A stretch of 64,000 nt of DNA from Lineus longissimus (taxonomy: Eukaryota > Nemertea > Pilidiophora > Heteronemertea > Lineidae): contig NC_088311.1 of the NCBI RefSeq assembly GCF_910592395.1, forward strand, positions 17,734,501 to 17,798,500. Direction: 5' to 3'. Below the pieces are notes generated by a model. It was not told the DNA's origin, ran no database searches, and worked only from the letters and a program-made list of their open reading frames with translations. The translations under genes and the position numbers were made by a program. This document shows positions 38,301-48,838 of this stretch, piece after piece; the first letter of the stretch is position 1, and every line of letters begins with the position of its first letter.

Positions 38301-41300
38301 CCGCACAAATTATGGTACGGTATGATTAGAAATGTAAGGAATATACGCATAATTTTATTCTTATCTGTATCTCTTTTTCCCTATTTTCCTTTCTTTTTAC
38401 CAGTTCCATGAAACCAAGAATATTATTACACAGAATATAATTATACATTTTTAACATGTACCGTTTTTTATCTGCTTGCACAACACTTTAGCTCTCGCAC
38501 CTGCACAAGTTTATTTGACTTCACCTACTCATTAGTTGCTTTTACACGAGGACGGTTTTAGCCCTCCTCATCTCGAGCCACTTGAAGCCGGATCACCTGT
38601 ATCTGGCTTTGCGCTGTCTACACGGAGACGGATCAAATCGCCGGCCCAAGGTCAGTTCAGGCCACTTAAACCACTAACCCGTCGCATGGTGGCGCATGTT
38701 TTCATAAACTGCTATAAACCGCACGACTCGATTTTAGTACCGTGCGGAAAGTGACTCGAGGCCAGATCTGTTCTACACGAGAGATTAAGCGTCTTGAAGT
38801 GGCTCCAACCCGCCTCAAGTGACTCGAGACTGCAGTGCTAACGCGCCTCGGGTCAGGTCACTTGGAGACGGTTCTGATTTCGTTCTACACGGTAAAAATT
38901 ATCCTGACCCCTCGAGCTGGCTCGATTACATGATTTATGGTAAATAAACTTATTTTGAATTTGAGTTTGAATTTGAATTTGATTCATGATCATATACAGA
39001 CCCACTGTTTTGTGTTATTTTTTTACAACATGAGCACCCTATCCAACTATATATGCATTTTGTCAATCACATTAGGCCTATGTAAGATCTGGCTCTTGTC
39101 AACATCAACTTCTACAAATGTACATGCACTTTAGGCCTACTTTACTTTACTGTATTTCAAACTAATCGTTTACGGCTGCAGATTAGTGACGTTCTGTTCC
39201 TCTTTTTTAGGTAAAAATTGGGCATTGAATAAGCCTACAGGCACCTACCCTAGAGACACGGCAATGTTACAAAATCAGGCAATACCGGTAAATGGCAAGA
39301 GGGATAATCCTGAACACACCTGTGCAGAGATTAGCACACAGATTAGTGCCCCTGGTAGCTGGTTTGTGGATTTGGGAAAGTCAATACCGATCAGAACAAT
39401 CATTATGACGTATAGAGGACGCAATAGTGAGTATACAAAGTTACAGTGTTTGTAAACGACGTGTGTCTAACGTTACGCAACACTCGATTTGTCACGTGCC
39501 GAATGTTTATTAGTCCCGGCACTGGGAGCGCTGTCTTCGAGCCGGCAAGTCGGCGTTTTGTCAACAATGATATAATATACTCCAGACTTACCGGTCAAAG
39601 ACCGGTTCGTTAATTTGAGGCATGACCGCCCCCCCGTATAATATGCATTGAAAAGGTCAAGGTCCCTTTACACGGGTTGGCTCTAACTTCGGTCTTCATG
39701 TTGTGGTCCGCAACTTGAATTGATTAGAACGCATGCGATTGTTATAATTGGTTACATACGATGAGCCTAAGGTCGATTTGGCCATGCTGCTCTAAAACCA
39801 ATGATGATGATGAACTTATAGCAATTTATAGCAAAACTTATGTGACGATGTATACGTATCAATAATGCCACATGAATGCGGATTCGATTACACCAGTGCC
39901 TTGTGATTAATTACAGCTTGCCTTACAAACGCGCGACATTTTGGCAAATGGCTGCCTCTGATGATGACTGACCTGGCTATGCTGTTGATGCTGGAATATA
40001 CCCCACGCGAATTGGTGTACTGCTTGACGATCTGAATGAAACTAGGCAATTGTCTGTTTAAGAGTATGATCGCCCGGACCACACTCTTAAAATTAAATAG
40101 TAAAAATAACTATTTAATAGTAATATTTTACTACTCCGGTAGTTGCTATTGCACCGACTGTGAAATGAGTTGTTTTAACTATCGAACTAGTAATTCTTGA
40201 CCGTTTAAATGTTTAAATAGCAACTATCAAATTAATTGTTTTTACTAATAAATTTTAAGAGTGTAGCCTTAACCAAGGACTCTGAGCATTCATTGCCCTC
40301 ATCTCGACCAGCAATGATTTGAGACTCAAAACCTTGACATTTTCCGGCCTCGGGAGCTGTTTTTTGTCTGATCCCCCACCCTCGGTTTCATACGATGTAT
40401 TACAAAGGCCCGCGTATAAAAATTTGACTGATTGAACGCAGAAAAGGACCTAAAAACCGGATTTTTTCCACCGTCTGTAGTTATCTGTTGGCGGTCGTAA
40501 TTAGATATGGGCTCATATTGTTTCCTTACTTGTAGCAGCTGTGATCTCGATCAGTCGTGAGACAACAGCCGTAGTAGCCAGGGCATTGTAACCGAGGCTG
40601 GAAGATTCGACTCGTGTACAACTTATGATGGGAAACAAAATCAGTCCCATATTTGATGATATTTTGGGAAAAAATATGAGTACACGTACATGTATGCCAA
40701 AAACACAAATCTCGAATATCGTACAATCGGACTTTAACCATCATTTTGGGTATCAGAATGTCCAGCCCACTTTGGCAAGGTGGTGTTGGTTAGTCTATAA
40801 AATATTTGTGTCATATATACCAGAACTGACCAATGCTATAAAGGGTATCACAAAAGAAAACTTTATTGTCTTCAGTGCTATTTGAAAGCTGATTTCATAT
40901 TAGGAGTTTTTGGGTGTTGGCTGTTTAGGCCTATGAAATGCAGGCTTCGTTGGCACACGCCGTCTAAACTGCATGATGAATCCTGAACAACGCCTTATGC
41001 TAGAAACGCTCGTATACTGTGTCGGAGAAAATCAAGTACCGGCGAGACTACGAAGAATTTGCGGACCATTCTAAGATCTCTCAATCTACACGTTAAGCCA
41101 GTGGGAACTCCATAAGCTGGAAGACCAAGAAACCGAGCACCATGGCAAGAAGGAGGAGGGTCCGAGAGCCTGGCGGCGGATGGTGTCCTGAGGTGGAGCA
41201 TCAGCTCCCCGAATGGCTCCAACAGCTGCGACAGAGAGGCAAGCCAGTTGCCGTCCAAGACCTACAGAGGAAGGCCTTTGAAATTTTCCGATCATGGTTG

Positions 41301-43779
41301 GATGATCTAGGGGAAAAGAGGAGACAAGAGGTCATGGAGACCAAGTCCGTTCGCTTCAACTTCCAAGCGTCGGTGGGCTGGACGCACGCCTTTATGAAAC
41401 GCAGCAACCTCTCCCTACGTAAGGTGACAAAGAACACAACTACGTTGCCAGCAGATGCCGCACAAAGAATGGAATATAGATATAATTCGGCTCAGCATCT
41501 GGTCATTAACATGGATCAGACATCCGGCAAATGTACACTGTTAACCAAAAGGGGGTTAAGGTCGTTGACATCAGAATGTCTCGTTCCAATGCTAAGTTAG
41601 GATGCACTGTGACTTGTCTGGTACCGGTGGGAAACTGGCGGTTCACATCACCTTTCCACGCCGATGATTTATACCCCAAATCGACGCCTTGGAAAATGAG
41701 GAGTTGCCGGAAAATGTGAAGTACACGTCTTCACAAATAGGGTGGATGAAGGAGGAGACCCTACTTGACCACTGGGTACCTGAGGTTCTGCAACCATTCG
41801 TGGAAGAGGAGAACGTTGAAAACTAGTTCTTAATATTTGACTATTTTCGGGCCCACAGAACAGACAATTTTTGAATGCGGATAACCGATATGGGGGAAGT
41901 TCTGCAGTTGGTGTCAGCGGGCTGCACATCCTGGGTACAGCCGTTAGACCGTACGGTGATGAAATCGTTTAAGTCAACACGCAAGAGGCATGGAAGACAT
42001 GGAAAACAGCAAATATTGAAGAGAAGGGCGGATGCGGAAAGATAGATTGGACTTGGCAGATCTGATACGCATTGTAAATGATGAATAGGAGGCTGTTCGT
42101 CCACAGGTCATCATCAATGGATTTGAAGCGGCATTTCGTCCTGGCCATGATGATGCTGGGTCGCTTCCAGTCCTCGATGAAGATGCTGAAGAGGATGGCA
42201 TAGAATTCAGTGATCTTCTCGTACCAGCATGATCAGGTTGTAATGAACCCACTAAAATGTGGCTAACAGCTAACTTTAATCTTCTCTGTGATGGACTCCC
42301 ATAGAACAACCCTTCAGACTGATGAACCGACCATTTAGAGCCTCATTTGTAAAACATCAAAGAAAATGATGTGTGATTAGCAAAACCCAAATCAGTGAGA
42401 AAAACAATTAAAAATTGGTCTTCAAAGGTTTTTTCTATTGGGACAAACTGTACAACTTTTTGTGTACGCGGCTTTTAAATTCAAAATTTCCTCTACTCAA
42501 TAATTTCACAATAGCCCTACTGTCAATGTCACATTACTGGTCTCAGTTCAATGAGGTTCGGAGCCAATGACCACTAGGCCAATTTGTGTTGGGAAACCAA
42601 TCAGAAAGCACATTGTATTACAGATTATTAATGTGCAGCAATTTGACCGTCATAGTAATGAAGTGAGTGAGATGGAATGGTCGGCCAGAAACGGGAACAC
42701 TAAAAACATAACACCAGTCAGAACAAAACATTAATTCATGTTTTCGTTATTTTCATATCATCACATTCACAGACGAGCCGGTCGGCTTTGAAGTGAGGCT
42801 GTTTGACACAAGTCCAGGACAATATGTATCAGGCTATACTTGTTTGACAAGAGATCCAAGCATATTAAGCAATCCGTATATTGTTGAAATCGTCTATTGT
42901 AGCGGTAATGATTACCGATATGTCTCAGTTACGACAACATCGGGCGAACATGTACTGCTTTGTCAAGTGGAGGTCTATGAGTGTAAGTTAACAGTTCTAA
43001 TTAGCTAGAATACGATTCTGTAAACAAATGCATTCAATCTTCATCATTCAGAATCAATGTAAGCTGAACTTGCGAATTCCAACGAGCTCGTGAACACCTT
43101 CCAAAAGTGTTCGAAACTCCAGTTATGACTTTTGAGAAGTCACAGTCCATACAATCAGTTACCTGAGCTATATCGTATACGTACATAGCTGTACCCAGCT
43201 CGAACATTCCGATCGGATACTTACATGTACTTTTTTGTAGTTAAGATCTTATCTACATGTATTTCCCTATACAATGTCACGTACATGTATGTTTTTGTAG
43301 AGATTGCCTTTGTAGGCGTACATGTACCAAACTTAATGCGATCTAAATCAAGAATATATAATCTTATCAAGAAGATTTTACACAAGGAGGTAGGCCTATG
43401 CGCACATACAGCTATAAGTTGGTTCTCTCAAGTGACTGGCATAGCTGCTTTCATCACCTTTACTTTCACATAAGCTTCGTATATATATAATCATATTTTA
43501 TCAAAACTGCTACAACCATTCATAAGCCTTGTTTTTTTTCCAGTTGACATCCGCATTGGGCACTTTTCCCCCACAACACTACCCTTGACTGTTCAACAGT
43601 ACCAGGTTTTGACTACCAGGAGCAGGATAGAATGCGCTACGATGTGCTTGAAAACGACGACGTGTGTCGGATTCAACTACAAAACTCAAGCCAAAGAGTG
43701 CGACCTCTTTGACCACGCGGCTTCAACATCAGCAGTTTTGCCAACATTCACTCTGGACTGTCGTATCACGGATGATTAG
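29391..43779 (+). CDS. Secreted fucolectin-type (FTP) plus PAN/apple domain protein, 250 aa, 4 exons
   Basis: Exons: 29391-29481, 39211-39426, 42773-42982, 43544-43779. Every junction is GT-AG in phase 1, and the total is 753 nt ending TAG 43777-43779. Exon 1 is a signal peptide (MPFLRLRFAIFSLTISVF...). Exons 2 and 3 encode a fucolectin/tachylectin-4/pentraxin-1 type domain at about residues 31-172. Its landmarks are GKNWALNKPTGTYP, a disulfide-type Cys in EHTCAEIS, WFVDLGKSIPIRTI and a closing LLCQVEVYE. Exon 4 is a PAN/apple-like domain with CATMCLKTTTCVGFNY and CDLF and a final Cys. The classic RGDCC loop of eel fucolectin is not seen, so fucose binding is uncertain. The expected role is an extracellular carbohydrate- or ligand-binding lectin, by family inference. 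Intron 1 is 9.7 kb and holds most of the nested transposons. Confidence 0.85.
29943..30130. mobile_element. Hairpin MITE with CTACGGTG ends and ATAG duplication
   Basis: The two arms of roughly 75 bases are nearly perfect inverted copies, starting CTACGGTGCCCATAGAGG and ending cctctatgggccaccgtag. ATAG occurs on both sides (29939-29942 and 30131-30134) as a likely 4-bp target duplication. There is no ORF. It lies about 100 bases from foldback element 2, in intron 1 of the fucolectin-PAN gene. Confidence 0.75.
30230..30237. repeat. 8-bp target duplication, left side of foldback element 2
   Basis: AGCTGAAC here is repeated exactly at 31405-31412. Confidence 0.8.
30238..31404. mobile_element. 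Foldback element 2: 15-bp repeat arms, 8-bp target duplication
   Basis: The left arm (30238 to about 30497) is an array of roughly 15-base units like TTCGCCTAATTCCACA. The right arm (about 31225-31404) is the inverse array. The ends are inverted copies: GGTTTATGCCACATTCGCC on the left and GGTATCTTCCACATTCGCC read inward from the right. AGCTGAAC flanks both sides. The interior holds a different short tandem repeat, three copies beginning cccaagctaaga at 30993, 31060 and 31141. It has no transposase. The termini match those of element 1 although the internal sequence does not. Confidence 0.87.
32193..33271. mobile_element. Unknown 1.08-kb element X, copy 1, inserted at TTGATA
   Basis: This 1079-bp segment is nearly identical to 33435-34511 and has the same orientation. 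It lies between TTGATA (32187-32192) and TAAAGCTTGG. The related element at 47259 reads TTGATAAAGTATGG uninterrupted, so the insertion made a TA duplication. The 5' end AGCCCCCC... is the inverse of a subterminal CCTAAAGGGGGGCT near the 3' end, which is followed by a 26-base tail ending ttacatat. I see no ORF and do not recognise the family. Confidence 0.75.
33435..34511. mobile_element. Unknown 1.08-kb element X, copy 2, inserted at TTGATA
   Basis: This is the second copy of the segment at 32193-33271, 1077 bp, same orientation. It lies between TTGATA (33429-33434) and TAGCAATTTGCC. The related element at 47259 reads TTGATAGCAATTTGCC here, an intact empty site. Differences between the copies are small indels in G and C runs and scattered substitutions. 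Confidence 0.75.
35765..35848 (-). pseudogene. N-terminal fragment of a Harbinger Myb/SANT-like partner protein
   Basis: On the minus strand from ATG 35848 the frame reads MTKKSKKANFTAREVAILTQ. This is the usual start of the Myb/SANT-like DNA-binding protein that Harbinger elements encode next to the transposase. It runs into the transposase remnant at about 35765, where an internal deletion joined the two genes tail to tail. Confidence 0.6.
36560..37607. mobile_element. TTAA-flanked element, copy C1, Kolobok-like
   Basis: TTAA flanks both sides (36556-36559 and 37608-37611). The ends are AGTGATACTATG on the left and, inward from the right, AGGGTAACTCGTG. The outer parts match the short copy at 44227-44560 closely. 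The middle, about 36690-37365, is absent there and carries a decayed THAP-like frame on the minus strand. TTAA targets and a THAP domain point to Kolobok; this is an inference. Confidence 0.65.
36948..37240 (-). pseudogene. Decayed THAP-type zinc-finger frame inside element C1
   Basis: The frame reads MFCGNTSKTEGVGVFRWP, then PIKEPGRHHEVRVKR, then PPEHNFEN. These line up with the THAP pattern C-x(2-4)-C, FHRFP, basic helix, C-x2-HF, but several key residues are lost and neighbouring frames must be used. It probably derives from the N-terminus of a Kolobok-type transposase. Confidence is limited because the match is by eye. Confidence 0.4.
37608..37802 (+). pseudogene. LINE C-terminal fragment with Cys/His motif
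   Basis: The frame reads PLRYCLYCKDDKVDDEYHLL followed by FQCKVHDKDRKDLI. This is the C-x2-C ... H-x(3-4)-C motif typical of the end of non-LTR retrotransposon polymerase proteins. It starts right at the TTAA where element C1 ends, so C1 probably inserted into the LINE. The stop is at about 37800. A 3' tail of repeated ttgaattt units at 38955-38985 may be the LINE end. Confidence 0.6.
37721..38700. repeat. Tandem duplication of about 477 bp of LINE 3' region plus a MITE
   Basis: 37721-38197 and 38198 to about 38700 begin identically with ctataaacacttttcaaaac and run in parallel through tctgcttgcacaacac and cctactcattag into the MITE. The second unit has about 95 extra bases (38345-38440) bounded by repeated aatata; the first unit probably lost them by deletion. 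Confidence 0.75.
37973..38197. mobile_element. TTGCTTT-ended inverted-repeat MITE (partial second copy 38536-38700)
   Basis: The ends TTGCTTTCACACGAGGACGG and ccgtcctcgtgtaaaagcaa are inverted copies, as are the inner gccacttgaagccggatcac stretches. It is a non-autonomous element of 225 bp with no ORF. The copy from 38536 keeps only the left part, followed by diverged sequence to about 38930. Confidence 0.75.
38955..38985 (+). repeat. ttgaattt microsatellite tail
   Basis: The stretch ttgaatttgagtttgaattt and following units, after aaataaac, looks like the simple-repeat 3' tail of a LINE. It would close the LINE fragment that begins at 37608. Confidence 0.5.
40081..40264. mobile_element. ACACTCTTAAAATT-ended MITE
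   Basis: The 14-base ends ACACTCTTAAAATT and their complement bound 184 AT-rich bases with internal tagttgctattgcac. A related internal stretch, ggtagttgctattgcatc, occurs at 16644-16670 near tccactcttaatttttt. A 60-base relative lies at 58006-58066 (tactcttaaaa ... tttttaagagta). It lies in intron 2 of the fucolectin-PAN gene. Confidence 0.65.
40985..42235 (+). pseudogene. pogo/Tigger-type transposase pseudogene
   Basis: The longest intact frame, 41142-41600, contains a CENP-B/Tc5-type helix-turn-helix region ending GWTHAFMKRSNLSLRKVT. It is followed by VINMDQTS, which carries the first catalytic Asp of the pogo DDE domain. A frameshift after about 41530 moves the reading to KGVKVVDIRMSRSNAKLGCT. 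Stops interrupt the rest (WVPEVLQPFVEEEN, then PLDRTVMKSFK). A coding-like stretch upstream from about 41010 (SEKIKYRRDYEEFA) has an in-frame stop. It is an old dead copy within intron 2 of the fucolectin-PAN gene. Confidence 0.75.
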
Positions 43780-43911
43780 CGACTTGGCATCCAGCTATTG
43801 TTTTCGAGGTAGACCAAGCGGACAACGATTTGTTAGAGGGCAACAACTGGGACATTATTGGCGAATGCGTATTTGCAATCTGTCTTTTCTCGCAAGGAAT
43901 GAGACTTGCAA

Positions 43912-43917
43912 AATAAA
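43912..43917 (+). terminator. Poly(A) signal of the fucolectin-PAN gene
   Basis: AATAAA lies 133 bases after the stop codon, a usual distance. Confidence 0.55.
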
Positions 43918-43952
43918 CAGATACAAATGTAATTCATTTAGATGATATAAAG

Positions 43953-44222
43953 TAAAGTAAAGTTTGTTTATCATAGTGTCACCCCTAAAGAAAGGGCCAG
44001 CAAGCTTTTGGCTTATGAGACACTCTTTACTTCCGAACTCCTGCCACGCGCCTGGCGAGAAGGCAATTTTTACCCTATATTTAACTATCTTGCGGCTAAC
44101 CCAGAAGTATTAAGGTAGCAGGAAGGGGTGGGCGTTGGTGGTATCCGAGTGTGAGGCGGTATAGGGGTGTCTGTTGATTGTGCTTTAAGAGAGACTAGGT
44201 ATGTGCCAGTCTCTCTTAAATC
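43953..44222. other. Non-coding DNA after the fucolectin-PAN gene
   Basis: It begins with a short aaagtaaagt run and holds no coding exon. The piece tttgtttatcatagtgtcac resembles LINE 3' ends seen in marine invertebrates, but this is only an impression. Confidence 0.3.
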
Positions 44223-44226
44223 TTAA

Positions 44227-44560
44227 AGTGATACTATGATGTGATTTACAACTTTGCGGAAATACGTCCGTCTTTAATTGTTGATCACAAATGTAAAGCT
44301 CAAATTTTCCATTTTTGATTAGATTTATTATAAAATCGATGTAAACCATCGCGACCGCGAAAATGTTCATGTTGTGACGTCATCAACGAAAACGTCGTCG
44401 GCGTAGCGCATCGAAGCGAGCCGTCCGGGAGGGATTAAACCATCAATTTCTAGAAAATGTGCATTTCGATTCGAAAACCTTACCGATTTATGAGAAAGTG
44501 ACGTAGTCATTTGTCAAAAGCAGCTAAAACATTATGGTGAAATTTGACATGAGTTACCCT
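44227..44560. mobile_element. TTAA-flanked element, short copy C2
   Basis: TTAA flanks it at 44223-44226 and 44561-44564. It matches both outer parts of the longer copy 36560-37607 (agtgatactatgatgtgat at the left; cgaaaacgtcgtcggcgtag and gagttaccct at the right) but lacks the roughly 680-bp middle. It is an internal-deletion derivative. Confidence 0.75.
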
Positions 44561-44564
44561 TTAA

Positions 44565-47249
44565 AGCACAGTCAACAGACAACCATGCCGTCCCGAGCTT
44601 TGCGTGATATGGACAATTCTGGGAAAACTCAATGAGGAAGGTATACTCATTAGCATAATCTATTATTAGCCCCTGCTCGAGGTAATCTTGCGCAGTGTTG
44701 CTTCTGCCCAGATACATCGTGCTGGAAAACGTCTCGTACAAAGAAAGTCTGGCATGCGCCAAACTAATAAGTAAAGAACTTCTGGCTGCGCGAGACTACT
44801 GCGATTACCATTGCAGAGACTCTGTGACGTTGGCATATATTTTTTACAATTAAAAATGCTCTCAAAAGATGATATGGAATGATTATTTATTAACATTTCC
44901 TGAACTATATACCTTCTGATTATCTCTTTACATAAATAGGTCGGCGTTAGGTCGTGTGCTTTTCTTTCCTCGTGACAATATACAGCAAAATAGTTACAAC
45001 CCCATAATCGCGCCTGGACTAAAACACGTAAAAAGCCTTTTCGGTTACAATATACGATTGAGCCATTTTTCCTGAAAAATGTATGAAGTAATTCAAAATG
45101 ACGGATAGCAAGCAATCTTAATCCAAAACAAAATCATGCTTAATTAATCAATTCGAGCACTTTATGGCTTATAGTCATACAACAAAGCAGTGTAGATTTA
45201 AACAAAGAAAATATATGTAAAATATGATATATCATTATTACTATTATCCATTTTATATAATTAAAATTCGTATATGTCGATATTTGTAACCGATTTTGAG
45301 GAGATAGCAAACAACCGCGGCCATTTTGTGGATGCAGACGAAAACCAAACATTTTTATGAAGAAACATCAACTTTTACCAGCTATTTATCAGATACTTGC
45401 GTTATAACAATAAAACGTGATATTTGAGTTTCAGACGAGAAATCTCGCTTGGATCTCGCGATTTAGCTAGTGCTCGAGATGAGTTCGAGACTAACACATC
45501 GTTGTCCGCCGGTGATGACGTCATAGCCTGTATAGTGGCTTATCCCTTTGTTCTACATAAGTGGTCGTATCAACACAGATAAAAGTGTATGCCATTGTTC
45601 GTTCCCGATTGGCAGTCCGACACAGGTATCACAATTTAATTAAAACATGGGTGTGGAAAGTTTAGAACAACAGCAAAAAATCTAACCGTAGCGTCTGTTG
45701 TGTCAAAAACTACGTGTTGTGTCAAAGGAAATGTCAGGCCGGGCGATATCACAACTAGTCTCTTGAATTTAACCAGATGCCATCTCTCACAGGCGTTAGA
45801 GCACACTGTCAATTGAACGCATCACTCGTCAACGAGCCAGAGACTCCGACTAGCTTCGGTCACAGTGAAGCCAAACTACGCTCGATGTAGTAGTAGAAAA
45901 TGTCCCCTTAGAAAAAAGTGTCGGGACTTGGTATTCCGCCGAATTCTGGTAAATATGGTCTTAATAGAGGCCATGACTGGTATGATACATGTACATGTAC
46001 ATCATATATTAAAAGCGAATAAGAATCACTGTACCCCGGACAAATATTCTATCCTTAGGGACATTTGAAAGTTTCTGCATTGTTTTCCAATGGGTCAAGT
46101 GGGATTTATTTAAGGGCAGCCGAGAGTCGGAGGAGAGACAATAAAGAATATTTACACGTATAATTTTTGGCAACCAATTCACTATAAGCGTCTACATAAT
46201 TTTGTTTATGTATGTATAGATAGGATGTATTTTGATTGCACCCACTTTCTTAACCATTTAGTTAATGTTCTGGGGTTACTGCATGTAGGCCTCTGTAATG
46301 ACAGAAAGTTTGAAAAGAAAACATATTGACTTGTCGTCAATGACATCTGCTTATGAGGAGTCGTCTAAGAGAAGTTGCAAGTCATAATTCAAATCCCACG
46401 TCTTCTTAAAGAACGCTATCTTTTTACGGTTTTATGTGGATCCTAGATTGCCCCTGTATCCGAGGTTTGTTCCTGTAAAATAAAAAAATGTGGAGAAATC
46501 AAGACAATCATGTTCATAATTGTATAGGCGTATATCGATAAGCGCATTCTAGGAAGACAAAGATCTCGCTACCGGGATCTTCTGTCATAGCGATGCGGTG
46601 GCATTAGTGAAACCCAGTCAACGGTGTCATCAACATTGGACAGTGACGCGAGTGTTGTGTGGTAGCTTAGGCACTGTGGTGTTTATAATCACAGGAAGGG
46701 ATCAACGAATGACAATAACACATGTGCCTTATTTTGACAGTAAGTGATGCATATTGAGGACGTGAGATGCTCGCCCCAAAGATGCGGGTCTTCACTATTT
46801 CTTTGCCCATTTGATGCATGTACAGGGTTCGTTAAAACCCGTTTTCGCAGACCAAAGCACACCTCGGAAAATTAATCGGAGCCTGGAACATGAACATGCG
46901 GGGGAGTATAGGCCACAACAAAATTGAATCTGGACAGGAAAACGGTTATTATCGGGAGAACATAGAACCCACTGGCAGGGAAAGTACCAGACATACCCGT
47001 ACAGCTAGCTTTTTTGGCACCTTAGCGTTTTTGCAATAATGACATAATATGAGGTAAAGACGAAGCAAAAAAGTATAGCCGCTTTTCGAAAGAATTTCTT
47101 TTTGAAAGTCAAGAATAAGATATTGTAGAGGAAAATGCATATCTAGCCTTTTAGTTTTTATTTTTGTCTGTGGAAGTTACCTGAATATTATGTCTGTTTT
47201 GGAATATGGTAACCGGTCCTTTGTCTAGAAATAGGTCACCGGTGTAATT
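44565..47249. other. Long stretch without a recognised gene
   Basis: I could not support any exon here. A minus-strand frame at 45115-44666 and a plus-strand frame of 30 codons from 46295 (MTESLKRKHIDLSSM...) are open but have no family resemblance or matching splice sites. The missing 5' exon of the TRIM gene could lie here or in 48276-50249. Confidence 0.4.
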
Positions 47250-47258
47250 ATCATACAC

Positions 47259-48266
47259 GGTAGTTGATAAAGTATGGAATTAGTGAAACCTTGGAAACAC
47301 TGATAAACCTTGTAATATTCAATGTAAACCATGGAATCACTGTGCAAATAGCGCGGGAAATCGGGTGCGTTCCTTCCACGATTTATACCCTCCCAACTGA
47401 CAGTCTCGTCCCAGCTGACTTTATTGATAGCAATTTGCCAGTTAGATCAGAAGCCAACATTTTTAATGTGGAGGATGACGTCATCAATTGGCAATGCGCT
47501 GTGGTCGTTAAAATATTTTATTTCTCTTCAATGGAAGCAAAAATTAGTTTTTATGATTGTTTTGTATTCCATAGACCATAAAGTATTATGCTCGGTACTA
47601 GATGCACGAGATCATAGGACAAACACACACGTGCATAAAAAAACCGCTTAGAACTGGTGACGTCACAAAGATCTCTACATCCCTCGATGCGTACTGGAAG
47701 ATGTAAGAAATCGCTCTCGGCGAAGGAAATTTTCAACCGCAAACTTCGGTAATAAACATACATGACTAGGCTTCTTTTATTCATCGTTTGTTATAAAATA
47801 TCAGTCAATCATAGACAATTAGGCCTAGACATAGTCGTCAACCTTATCCATGCATAATGCATGACAGGCCCCCAATTTTCTCTGTATCACCCTGTATGAA
47901 CAGACCGATCCGTAGTTCAAATAGGCCCCGCGTGGTGGTGGCGTATTTATAAGCGGAGCGCTATTGGTCCATATTATGGGTGTGTGGTGGGCGTGTCTTC
48001 CCATATTTGGGAGATCAGTACTGTACACTGGAGGCGAGGTACAACTGGGTTGTTCTAAAATATAGACTATTGAATCGGATATGCGACAGATTTCTAAATT
48101 ACCATAAAATTCCGATCTGATCATGTAAGAATAAGCTCCAAATGTTGATTCGTAACCACGTTAGGTTCGAATGGCATTATTTCATGTTTTTATGCATTTT
48201 AAGGAGTGTTTCCAAGGTTTATCAGTGTTTCCAAGGTTTCACTAATTCCATACTTTATCACCTACC
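47259..48266. mobile_element. GGTAG-ended DNA transposon, copy B, with 9-bp target duplication
   Basis: It starts GGTAGTTGATAAAGTATGG and ends CCATACTTTATCACCTACC. ATCATACAC is duplicated exactly at 47250-47258 and 48267-48275. It is 1008 bp, homologous to 32182-35390 but free of the two inserted X elements, so it shows that family's uninterrupted structure. No transposase ORF is present. Confidence 0.87.
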
Positions 48267-48624
48267 ATCATACACGGCCTGAGAGCGTGCCCGCGAAATC
48301 GATATTATACCATTATTTGATACGTGTACAATGTGTAGGTTGATTCGAGGAATCTCTACTCCGTGCGCAGCCTCGCTTTCATGTCTACGATTCGATTAGC
48401 CCATTGCTAAGCTGTGCATTTGGGGACGAAGTATTCGTCTACGATCGATGAACCTCCCACAGACAAATTATGGCAAATATTTGAGAAAAACGCAAGCAAT
48501 ATGGCAATGTACGAGTAAGTAAAAAATCCTATTATTCCACTCTGCATCGGAATCTGTGTGTGCTGCATTCTGTTTGTTGTGGATTGTGTGTCTTTTGAGG
48601 GTTGGTTCAAAACCTTGCACTGAC

Positions 48625-48838
48625 GCACTGGCACTGGCACTGGCACTGGCACTGGCACTGGCACTGGCACTGGCACTGGCACTGGCACTGGCACTGGCAC
48701 TGGCACTGGCACTGGCACTGGCACTGGCACTGGCACTGGCACTGGCACTGGCACTGGCACTGGCACTGGCACTGGCACTGGCACTGGCACTGGCACTGGC
48801 ACTGGCACTGGCACTGGCACTGGCACTGGCACTGGCAC
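48625..48838. repeat. (CTGGCA)n microsatellite, about 36 perfect units
   Basis: Over 214 bases the hexamer gcactg repeats with no visible interruption. It keeps several frames open on both strands, giving peptides such as alternating Val-Pro, Ala-Ser, Ala-Leu or His-Trp. I take none of these as genes. Confidence 0.95.

Noticed and set aside
44666-45115. 149-codon minus-strand frame
   Set aside because: It has no domain resemblance, no splice context and biased AT-rich composition.
46295-46387. Short frame MTESLKRKHIDLSSM as the missing first exon of the TRIM-like gene
   Set aside because: No donor in the required phase follows it; the only GC-type donor gives the wrong phase.
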